From assembly GCA_013205645.1 (NCBI GenBank), contig JABMMH010000180.1:1-5319 (forward strand): a stretch of DNA of 5,319 nucleotides. Reading direction: 5' to 3'. How positions within the stretch are numbered: the stretch's first letter is position 1; each line of letters begins with the position of its first letter. The notes beneath the pieces are model-generated. The model was not told the origin of the DNA and did no database searches. It worked only from the letters and a program-made list of their open reading frames with translations. Both the position numbers and the translations under genes were made by a program. This DNA is from Polaromonas sp. GTDB taxonomy: Bacteria > Pseudomonadota > Gammaproteobacteria > Burkholderiales > Burkholderiaceae_C. This document shows, one piece after another, positions 1-5,251 of the stretch.

Positions 1-1788
1 GCGGTCGTTGTCGCGCTGGTGCAGGCCGATGCTGGGCTCGTCCAGCACGTACATCACGCCAGTCAGGCCGGAGCCAATTTGTGACGCCAAGCGGATACGC
101 TGGGACTCACCGCCCGACAGCGTTTCAGCACTGCGGTCTAGGCTCAAATAGTTCAAACCGACGTCGTTCAAAAACTTCAGCCGCAGGCCGATCTCGCGCA
201 CCACTTTGTCAGCAATTTCGGCCTTGGCGCCTTGCATTTTCAGCGTGCTGAAATACTCAAAACTCTCACGCAAGGTGATGCGGCTGACTTCGTAAATGGC
301 CTTGCGGGTTGGCGCTTCTCCCTCGGCGATCGGTGCACCGACGATGTAGACATGGCGCGCCTCTTGGCGCAGCCGCGTGCCTTGGCACGACGGGCACGGC
401 TGCACGGCGCGGTAGCGCGCCAACTCTTCGCGCACGGCTGACGAATCAGTCTCGCGGTAACGTCGTTCAAAGTTGGTGATGACACCCTCAAACGGATGCT
501 TCTTGCTGACTTTGCGGCCAGCCGAAGCACCCGAGTCCATGATGTAGCTGAACTTGATTTCTTCTTCGCCAGAGCCATGCAGCACGACTTGCCGCACGTG
601 TTCGGGCAGTTCCTCAAACGCGGTGTCAATGTCGAAGCCGTAATGCTTCGCCAAGCTCTCCAGCATGGAGAAGTAGTAACCGTTGCGTCGGTCCCAACCC
701 TTCACCGCGCCGCTGGCCAGGCTCAGCGTCGGGAAGGCCACCACGCGCGTCGGATCAAACATCTCGGTGTGGCCTAAGCCGTCGCAGCTTGGGCAAGCAC
801 CGACCGGCGAGTTGAAAGAAAACAGCCGCGGTTCCATCTCGCTGAGCGAGTAGCTGCACACCGGACAAGAAAACTTGGCGCTGAACAAATGCTCACCGGG
901 CGTGTGCTGATGAATGTGTCCTTGAATAACAGTCGTTGCGGGTGCAGCCGAAGCGTCCATTTCCAGCGCCATCGCCTTGCCATCAGCAAGTCGCAAAGCG
1001 GCTTCAAAACTTTCAGCGATACGCTGTTTGAGGTTGTCCTGCTCTTGCCGGCTGGCGTCTAGCTCGCCTTCGGCGAGATCGATCGCTGGCGCAGTGGCCC
1101 GGCGCACTTTGACGCGGTCGATCACCACGTCGATGTTGTGCTTTTCGGTCTTTTTCAACTTTGGCAAGTCGTCAAATTCACAGATCTTGCCGTCGACCCG
1201 AAAGCGCACATAACCTTGCGCCTGCATCTCGGCAAACAGGTCGACAAATTCTCCCTTGCGCTCACGCGCGACCGGCGCCAAGATCATCAGCCGCGTGCCT
1301 TCGGGCAAGGCCAGCACAGTGTCGACCATCTCGCCCACGCTCTGCGCTTGCAGCGGCAGGTCGTGCTCCGGGCAATAGGGTGTACCCGCACGCGCAAACA
1401 GCAGCCGCAAATAATCGTGAATCTCGGTGACGGTGCCGACGGTCGAACGCGGGTTGTGCGAGGTGGCTTTTTGCTCAATCGAGATCGCCGGGCTCAAGCC
1501 CTCGATCATGTCGACATCGGGCTTGTCCATGAGCTGCAAAAATTGCCGCGCATACGTCGACAAACTCTCCACGTAGCGCCGCTGGCCTTCGGCGTACAAC
1601 GTGTCAAACGCTAACGACGACTTGCCCGAACCGCTCAGACCGGTGATCACCACCAGCTGATTGCGCGGGATGTCCAGGTCAATATTTTTGAGGTTGTGCG
1701 TGCGTGCACCGCGGATGCTGATCCGCTGCGCGGCCAATTGAATGCGCAATTGAGTGGCCAGGTAGTTGCTGTCAGACAGGGAGTTCAA
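1..1788 (-). CDS. uvrA: UvrA, excinuclease ABC subunit A (N-terminal part; C-terminus off the left edge)
   Basis: DNA-damage recognition ATPase of nucleotide excision repair; it loads UvrB at lesions. The frame is open without a stop for about 596 codons. Numbering from a TTG at 1788: the family opening IRGARTHNLKN starts near residue 25, Walker A GLSGSGKS at 50-57, the zinc module cysteines C308/C311/C332/C335 have the 3-21-3 spacing of E. coli, the ABC signature LSGGESQRIRLASQ starts at 557, and Walker B VLDEPSIGLHQRD is at the window edge. E. coli UvrA is 940 residues, so roughly 350-400 are missing. Compared with E. coli there is a short N-terminal extension, an insertion of about 20 residues around 230-250 and a His-rich stretch near 289-300. 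The start is uncertain: the first in-frame stop upstream is at about 1819-1817, and after it there is no ATG or GTG before the conserved core. Candidates are TTG at 1803, 1788 or 1749 and CTG at 1779; none has a Shine-Dalgarno. Identity is very secure. Confidence 0.97.
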   Translation of the reverse strand, partial: MNSLSDSNYLATQLRIQLAAQRISIRGARTHNLKNIDLDIPRNQLVVITGLSGSGKSSLAFDTLYAEGQRRYVESLSTYARQFLQLMDKPDVDMIEGLSPAISIEQKATSHNPRSTVGTVTEIHDYLRLLFARAGTPYCPEHDLPLQAQSVGEMVDTVLALPEGTRLMILAPVARERKGEFVDLFAEMQAQGYVRFRVDGKICEFDDLPKLKKTEKHNIDVVIDRVKVRRATAPAIDLAEGELDASRQEQDNLKQRIAESFEAALRLADGKAMALEMDASAAPATTVIQGHIHQHTPGEHLFSAKFSCPVCSYSLSEMEPRLFSFNSPVGACPSCDGLGHTEMFDPTRVVAFPTLSLASGAVKGWDRRNGYYFSMLESLAKHYGFDIDTAFEELPEHVRQVVLHGSGEEEIKFSYIMDSGASAGRKVSKKHPFEGVITNFERRYRETDSSAVREELARYRAVQPCPSCQGTRLRQEARHVYIVGAPIAEGEAPTRKAIYEVSRITLRESFEYFSTLKMQGAKAEIADKVVREIGLRLKFLNDVGLNYLSLDRSAETLSGGESQRIRLASQIGSGLTGVMYVLDEPSIGLHQRDNDR

Positions 1789-1811
1789 GTGGAGTGCCGG
1801 CAAAACCGGAT

Positions 1812-1817
1812 ATCATA
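1812..1817 (-). promoter_or_regulatory. Possible -10 element (TATGAT) for uvrA
   Basis: On the minus strand TATGAT matches the sigma-70 -10 consensus at 5 of 6 positions. It lies about 24 nt upstream of the TTG candidate start of uvrA, so a transcript would begin near 1805 with a very short leader. No convincing -35 is present at 16-18 bp, and no CTG-N10-CAG LexA box is seen nearby. This is a weak prediction. Confidence 0.3.
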
Positions 1818-1880
1818 GACGGCCGGGCGTTTTCATGCTCTTGCCCGGGGGTTGCGGCGGCCAATACGGCCAAACAGGAC

Positions 1881-2330
1881 CTACACCAGCCAGCGCTTTG
1901 CACCCCACATGCCGACCAGCAGTGCGACCACGAATGCGGCCGCATCCAAACCGCCTGACAACAGCGCTGCAAAGCCTGGCCCCGGGCAATAGCCGGCCAA
2001 ACCCCAGCCAATGCCAAACAAAGCCGCGCCGGTCAGCAGCTTGCCATCAATGTCTTGGCGCGTCGGCAGGTGAAACTTGTCGTCCGCCCAAGGCTTGGCC
2101 TTTTGCGGGGTCACCGCAAAGGCGATCAAGGTCACCATCAAAGCCCCACCCATCACCAAGGCCAACGAGGGGTCCCAAAAACCTGGTGCCGCATGCCAAG
2201 AAATGCCCTGACTCAAACCAGCCAGGTGCAAAAAACCAACCACCTTGGCCGGTTGCGTCATGCCTGACAGCACCAAACCGAAGGCAAAGAGCAGGCCTGC
2301 AGCCAGTGCGAACAGTGTTTTTTTAAGCAT
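1881..2330 (-). CDS. PmpB-like half of a split YeeE/YedE sulfur-compound transporter (DUF6691 type)
   Basis: A 149-residue integral membrane protein, inferred to pair with the product of the gene just upstream to move a sulfur compound (thiosulfate, persulfide or similar; the substrate is not visible in the sequence). About four hydrophobic segments are visible: near 5-22, 55-73, 100-112 and 120-142. Family marks are GLVLSGMTQPAKVVGF at 18-33, WDPSLALVMGG at 52-62 and the signature GWGLAGYCPGPG at 108-119, whose single cysteine is C115. The related full-length YeeE/TsuA is known to pass thiosulfate along conserved cysteines, so C115 is a candidate substrate-contacting thiol. The ATG at 2330 follows the stop of the upstream gene by 16 nt, with a purine-rich stretch (GAAGA) as a possible ribosome site, so the two are surely co-transcribed. 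Nothing looks broken. Downstream it faces uvrA on the same strand, with a 92 nt gap. Confidence 0.9.
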   Translation of the reverse strand: MLKKTLFALAAGLLFAFGLVLSGMTQPAKVVGFLHLAGLSQGISWHAAPGFWDPSLALVMGGALMVTLIAFAVTPQKAKPWADDKFHLPTRQDIDGKLLTGAALFGIGWGLAGYCPGPGFAALLSGGLDAAAFVVALLVGMWGAKRWLV

Positions 2331-2346
2331 TTTTTGTCTTCTTTCT

Positions 2347-2793
2347 TCAGATCATGGCGCGGCCAGCTACCCCAGAAATCACAAATACAGTGGCAAAACC
2401 AGTGCCCATAAAGACCAAGGTAGCGACCAAAGAACGTACCGACTTGCGGCCCATGCCGCACACACCATGGCCGCTGGTACAGCCCGAACCCAGCACCGTG
2501 CCAACGCCCACCAGCAGCCCCGCCAGCAGCAACAGTGGCAAAGGCCGTGGGCTGACCATGGCAGGCTGCAGCCATGCGGTGGCGACCGCACCGCCACCGA
2601 TCAAACCCAACAAAAAAGCCCAGCGCCAGGCGCGGTCTGCGCGGCTGTCCGTCTTGGCGGGCGACAACGCCGATGCTGCAATGCCGCTGACACCAGCCAC
2701 GCGCCCCAGCGCAGCGAGCAGCAACCAACTGGCCAGGCCAATCAAAACTCCACCCGAGAGGGCTTGCCCCGCCGACATCCAGCTTGCATTCAT
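2347..2793 (-). CDS. PmpA-like half of a split YeeE/YedE sulfur-compound transporter
   Basis: A 148-residue membrane protein of the YeeE/YedE (Sulf_transp) family and first gene of the leftward arm. Hydrophobic segments lie near 10-30, 56-75, 84-102 and 120-142. The family half-repeat GRVAGVSGI is at 30-38 and the signature LGSGCTSGHGVCG at 101-113, giving two cysteines, C105 and C112, flanking H109. The matching cysteine loops in YeeE/TsuA line the thiosulfate path, so a role in carrying thiosulfate or a sulfane-sulfur species is likely but inferred. The ATG at 2793 is well supported by a GGAG Shine-Dalgarno six bases upstream. Its promoter lies in the palindrome shared with the repressor gene transcribed the other way. 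Such two-gene PmpAB pairs are known beside Blh-type persulfide dioxygenases, with an ArsR-type regulator (BigR) in other bacteria; here the regulator is CsoR-like. Confidence 0.92.
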   Translation of the reverse strand: MNASWMSAGQALSGGVLIGLASWLLLAALGRVAGVSGIAASALSPAKTDSRADRAWRWAFLLGLIGGGAVATAWLQPAMVSPRPLPLLLLAGLLVGVGTVLGSGCTSGHGVCGMGRKSVRSLVATLVFMGTGFATVFVISGVAGRAMI

Positions 2794-2799
2794 AAAGCA

Positions 2800-2803
2800 C
2801 TCC
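2800..2803 (-). promoter_or_regulatory. Shine-Dalgarno of the pmpA-like gene
   Basis: GGAG on the minus strand, six bases before the ATG at 2793. It fixes that start over the GTG at 2800, which opens an unrelated frame. Confidence 0.7.
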
Positions 2804-2823
2804 GTTTGATATTCATTTAAGCC

Positions 2824-2853
2824 TTGAATTGTATACCCCCCAGGGTATACAAT
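2824..2853 (+). promoter_or_regulatory. Promoter for csoR-like / persulfide dioxygenase operon
   Basis: A -35 TTGAAT (2824-2829; 4/6 to consensus) and a -10 TACAAT (2848-2853; 5/6) are separated by 18 bp. Transcription would start near 2860, giving a leader of about 24 nt. A second TACAAT occurs at 2862-2867 but has no -35 at the right distance. The operator core fills the spacer. Confidence 0.6.
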
Positions 2854-2857
2854 TCAA
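2828..2857 (-). promoter_or_regulatory. Mirror-image promoter for the pmpA-pmpB-like operon
   Basis: Because the palindrome is perfect, the minus strand has the same elements: -35 TTGAAT (2857-2852) and -10 TACAAT (2833-2828) with 18 bp between. Transcription would start near 2821, giving a leader of about 28 nt with a GGAG ribosome site. It overlaps the rightward promoter almost completely. Confidence 0.6.
2831..2850. promoter_or_regulatory. Predicted CsoR-family operator
   Basis: The palindrome core GTATACCC-CCCA-GGGTATAC has the pattern typical of CsoR/CstR-type operators, an A/T flank, a C-tract, a short centre, then the matching G-tract and A/T flank. It lies between the -35 and -10 elements predicted on both strands, so a bound repressor would block both directions and autoregulate its own gene. 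The assignment to the adjacent repressor is inferred from position and pattern. Confidence 0.75.
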
Positions 2858-2883
2858 GGCTTACAATCTACTGATCTGCAACC

Positions 2884-3129
2884 ATGTCCAAGCTGATGAG
2901 TGTCGAAAAAAAAGCGGCGATTCGCGCCCGGCTGGCCCGCGTGGAAGGGCAATTGCGCGGTCTTCAGAGGCTGATTGACGAAGATGCTGACTGCGAAAAA
3001 GTCGCCCAGCAGCTCAGCGCCGCCAGAAAAGCATTGGACAAATCATTTTTCGCCATGGTTGCCTGCATCATTGAACAAGGCGAAATGTCCCCAGAAGAAG
3101 TGGCAGCCATGTTGACCAAGTTTGCTTGA
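2884..3129 (+). CDS. CsoR/RcnR/FrmR/CstR-family transcriptional repressor
   Basis: An 81-residue all-helical cytoplasmic repressor, inferred to bind the palindrome upstream and control both arms of the sulfur locus. Family features are the helix-1 motif RLARVEGQLRGLQRLI at 16-31 (compare R-x-x-R-I-x-G-Q in FrmR/RcnR), then DCEKVAQQLSAARKAL at 36-51. It has two cysteines, C37 and C61. C37 aligns with the invariant first thiol. C61 is 24 residues later, whereas the CsoR copper ligands fall at +25 (His) and +29 (Cys) and the second CstR thiol at +29; here those positions are I62 and G66. Copper binding of the CsoR type is therefore unlikely, and a thiol/persulfide sensor is the best guess given the neighbours. 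ATG 2884 has no clear Shine-Dalgarno; an in-frame ATG at 2896 is an alternative. A run of eight A lies at 2906-2913. Confidence 0.92.
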   Translation: MSKLMSVEKKAAIRARLARVEGQLRGLQRLIDEDADCEKVAQQLSAARKALDKSFFAMVACIIEQGEMSPEEVAAMLTKFA

Positions 3130-3133
3130 AAGG
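3128..3133 (+). promoter_or_regulatory. Shine-Dalgarno deciding the dioxygenase start
   Basis: GAAAGG lies seven bases before GTG 3141 and overlaps the stop codon of the repressor gene. It favours GTG 3141 over the in-frame TTG at 3126, which would lie before it. Confidence 0.6.
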
Positions 3134-3140
3134 CATTTTT

Positions 3141-3866
3141 GTGCAAAAAGTTCTTCACCCGATTCAATTGTTTGACCCTGCGTCCAGCACCTACACCTAC
3201 CTCTTGATTGACGACAGCACCCGGGAAGCGGTCATCATTGACCCGGTTGACGATCAATTAACTCGGGACCTGGCGGTGTTGGCCGAGCACCGCGCCCAAC
3301 TGCGTTATGTGGTGGAAACGCATGCCCACGCAGACCACATCACCAGTGCTGCTGCGCTGATCGACCACACCGGCGCACAAGCAGCCACGCCTGAAGGCTG
3401 CGGCATCCAGCCTGCAGCGATTCAACTCAAGGATGGTGATCTGCTGCACTTTGGTCTGCAACAAATGCAAGCCCTGCACACCCCTGGCCACACCGGCGGC
3501 AGCATGAGCTTTGTCTGGGGCGACAACGTGTTCACGGGCGACACCCTGCTGATTGGCGGATGTGGCCGCACCGACTTCCAGTCAGGCAGCGCACGCGCGT
3601 TACACCACAGCATTTCAAGCATCCTTTTCAGCCTACCAGACCACACCACGGTTTGGCCTGGTCACGACTACCAAGGCCGCACCAGCAGCAGCATTGCCGG
3701 AGAAAAAAACAGCAATGCGCGAATCACCGACCATGGCCAACTGCGCAGTGTCGAAGCCTTTATGCAGCTCATGGACCACTTGGACCTGCCCAGACCCAAG
3801 CGAATTGACGAGGCCGTCCCCGCCAACCTCACCTTGGGCCTGCGCCATGACGCAGGTGCGCCCTAG
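3141..3866 (+). CDS. Persulfide dioxygenase, ETHE1/Blh-type metallo-beta-lactamase fold
   Basis: A 241-residue cytoplasmic non-heme iron enzyme that oxidises glutathione persulfide to sulfite and glutathione. The metallo-beta-lactamase motif HAHADH is at 61-66, TPGH at 114-117, FTGD at 131-134 and PGHD at 173-176. By analogy with human ETHE1 the single iron is held by H61, H117 and D134. ETHE1 hallmarks also present are GCGRTDFQ at 140-147 and the C-terminal LDLPRPKRIDEAVPAN at 214-229, which separate it from glyoxalase II and lactonases. No rhodanese domain is fused, unlike CstB. GTG 3141 is chosen for its ribosome site; a TTG at 3126, overlapping the preceding stop, would add five residues. 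It lies 11 nt after the repressor gene, so the two form one operon and the enzyme should be induced when the repressor is released by reactive sulfur. No sulfide:quinone oxidoreductase is in the window. Confidence 0.93.
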   Translation: MQKVLHPIQLFDPASSTYTYLLIDDSTREAVIIDPVDDQLTRDLAVLAEHRAQLRYVVETHAHADHITSAAALIDHTGAQAATPEGCGIQPAAIQLKDGDLLHFGLQQMQALHTPGHTGGSMSFVWGDNVFTGDTLLIGGCGRTDFQSGSARALHHSISSILFSLPDHTTVWPGHDYQGRTSSSIAGEKNSNARITDHGQLRSVEAFMQLMDHLDLPRPKRIDEAVPANLTLGLRHDAGAP

Positions 3867-3899
3867 ACACACCACGCTTGAGGCTGTGAGCCGGTGTCT
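3865..3899. repeat. Weak nested inverted repeat after the dioxygenase gene
   Basis: Outer arms AGACAC (3865-3870) and GTGTCT (3894-3899) enclose an inner GGCT-GTG-AGCC hairpin (3882-3892). There is a large one-sided bulge and no T-tract follows, so it does not qualify as an intrinsic terminator. It may be chance. Confidence 0.25.
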
Positions 3900-3972
3900 C
3901 GGGGCCCGGCCGATGTAAGACAATCAACACTTCGTTTTTTGGCGTTGACCGCCCAAGCTGACGTCACACCCG

Positions 3973-5226
3973 ATGCGCACCACCACTCCGAACACCCTCA
4001 TGACCGCTACCGAGCGGCGCGCCAGCTTCTCGCTGGCGTCGATTTTTGCGCTGCGCATGTTGGGTCTTTTTTTGGTGCTGCCCGTGTTTGCGCTCGAAGC
4101 CGCGCGCTTGCCCGGTGGCGATGATCCCGCCCGCGTCGGTCTGGCCATGGGCATTTATGGTTTGACGCAAGGCCTGCTGCAAATTCCATTCGGTCTGGCC
4201 TCAGATTGGTTGGGCCGCAAGCGCGTGATCATTTTTGGGCTACTGGTGTTTGCCTTGGGCAGCTTTGTCGCCATGGCCGCGACTGATTTGACCTGGCTCA
4301 TCATCGGCCGCTCGATTCAAGGCGCTGGCGCCATTTCAGCCGCCGTCACCGCCTTGTTGGCCGATCAGACCCGCGACGAAGTGCGCACCAAGGCGATGGC
4401 GCTGGTCGGCATCAGCATCGGGCTGATGTTTGCGCTGTCTCTGGTCGTCGCACCGCTGCTGGCAGCGCAGATCGGACTGACCGGTTTGTTTTCCCTGACG
4501 GGTTTGTTTGCGCTGACCGGCATGGCCGTGGTGGCCTGGGTCGTGCCGCCTGAGCCGGAAAAGCCGGTGCACCGTCCGCGCGGTAGCCTGAAGCTGGCGC
4601 TGCAAGAGCCCGCGCTGCTGCGCCTGAACCTTGGCGTGTTTGTCTTGCACGCCGTTCAGCTGGCCATGTGGGTGGCTATTCCGGCGCTGCTGGTCCAAGC
4701 CGGACTGGCCAGCCATGCGCACTGGCAGGTGTATTTGCCTGCGGTGCTGGCGTCTTTTGTGGTGCTGGGTGTCACGCTCTTTCCGCTGGAACGGCGCGGC
4801 TATCTGCGGGCTGTCTTTTTAACGGCGATTGGCCTGATATTTCTGGTCCAGCTGGGTTTCTTGTGGTCGGCCTACCAAGCCAGCTTGGGCGCGCCAAGTT
4901 TGGCCACCTTGGCCGTGCTTTTATTTGTATTTTTCTGCGGCTTCAATGTGCTGGAGTCTTGCCAGCCCAGTCTGGCGTCGCGAGCCGCACCGGCGCATGC
5001 CCGCGGAGCGGCGCTCGGTGTTTACAACACGCTGCAGTCGCTGGGGTTTTTTGCGGGCGGCGCAGTGGGTGGCTGGCTGGCCAAGACGGCCGGTCCCAGC
5101 GCCCTCTTCATGGCCTGCAGCGCACTGATGCTGCTGTGGCTGCTGCTGGCTTGGCCTATGCGTGCGGCCAGCCAGCACAAGCTGGCGGCCAGCCCAGCAC
5201 CAGCGCCGGTCAGCTCAGCCAGTTAA
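3973..5226 (+). CDS. YajR-like major facilitator superfamily transporter lacking the C-terminal YAM domain
   Basis: A 417-residue, predicted 12-helix inner-membrane transporter of the drug:H+ antiporter type; the substrate is unknown. It resembles E. coli YajR along its length, for example ERRA near 14-17, IYGLTQGLLQIPFGLASD at 61-78 and AVTALLADQTRDEVRTKAMA at 124-143. MFS motif A is G74-x3-D78-x2-G81-R-K-R, and the motif-B-like R113-x2-QGAGA follows. The central loop is at about 191-208. E. coli YajR is 454 residues and ends in a ferredoxin-like YAM domain; here the chain ends soon after helix 12 with an Ala/Pro/Ser-rich tail (about 400-417), so that domain is absent. ATG 3973 and in-frame ATG 4000 are both possible and neither has a Shine-Dalgarno; 4000 matches the start of homology better. 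It lies 106 nt after the dioxygenase and 25 nt before ssb, suggesting co-transcription with ssb. Confidence 0.9.
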   Translation: MRTTTPNTLMTATERRASFSLASIFALRMLGLFLVLPVFALEAARLPGGDDPARVGLAMGIYGLTQGLLQIPFGLASDWLGRKRVIIFGLLVFALGSFVAMAATDLTWLIIGRSIQGAGAISAAVTALLADQTRDEVRTKAMALVGISIGLMFALSLVVAPLLAAQIGLTGLFSLTGLFALTGMAVVAWVVPPEPEKPVHRPRGSLKLALQEPALLRLNLGVFVLHAVQLAMWVAIPALLVQAGLASHAHWQVYLPAVLASFVVLGVTLFPLERRGYLRAVFLTAIGLIFLVQLGFLWSAYQASLGAPSLATLAVLLFVFFCGFNVLESCQPSLASRAAPAHARGAALGVYNTLQSLGFFAGGAVGGWLAKTAGPSALFMACSALMLLWLLLAWPMRAASQHKLAASPAPAPVSSAS

Positions 5227-5238
5227 AATCCAATAATT

Positions 5239-5244
5239 AGGAGA
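5239..5244 (+). promoter_or_regulatory. Strong Shine-Dalgarno of ssb
   Basis: AGGAGA, seven bases before ATG 5252; the best ribosome site in the window, fitting a highly expressed gene. Confidence 0.8.
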
Positions 5245-5251
5245 ACACGCC

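Larger units (their letters stand above)
2818..2863. repeat. Perfect 21 bp inverted repeat with 4 bp centre (divergent control palindrome)
   Basis: Arms 2818-2838 and 2843-2863 are exact reverse complements; the unpaired centre 2839-2842 reads CCCA. Pairing stops at 2817/2864. No T-tract follows on either strand, so it is not a typical terminator. It occupies the middle of the 90 nt gap between the divergent pmpA-like and csoR-like genes and holds both promoters and the presumed operator. The length and perfection exceed what a single CsoR tetramer site needs, which suggests that the symmetry itself is kept, for example to give both arms equal regulation. Confidence 0.95.

Noticed and set aside
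1732..1759. Hairpin-like CAATTG repeats in the first codons of uvrA
   Set aside because: Two CAATTG palindromes six bases apart with weak A/T pairing, explained by repeated Gln-Leu codons; no evidence for a regulatory role.
1823..1848. Inverted repeat CCGGGC / GCCCGG between the pmpB-like gene and uvrA as a terminator
   Set aside because: Six-base stem with a 14-base loop and no T-tract on either strand.
1760..1880. LexA (SOS) box upstream of uvrA
   Set aside because: No CTG-N10-CAG or close variant; CTGTCAGACAG near 1770 has only five bases between CTG and CAG and lies in the coding start region.
1766..2326. Long plus-strand open frame of 186 codons opposite the pmpB-like gene and uvrA start
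   Set aside because: Rich in Pro/Arg/Ser with no recognisable motif, antisense to a clear membrane protein; a shadow of high-GC coding bias.
2790..2816. Eight-codon minus-strand upstream frame (ATG 2816 to TGA 2790) overlapping the pmpA-like start
   Set aside because: Its ATG would be only about five bases from the predicted transcript start, has no ribosome site, and overlaps the GGAG of the real gene; no sign of a regulatory peptide.
2245..2820. Plus-strand frames of 151 and 191 codons and a minus-strand frame of 180 codons over the pmpA-like gene
   Set aside because: Low-complexity composition and no family features, while the pmpA-like frame has clear signature motifs and a good ribosome site.
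3865..3899. Terminator after the persulfide dioxygenase
   Set aside because: The stem is short with a large bulge and no T-tract follows; the T-run at 3933-3940 has no stem in front of it.
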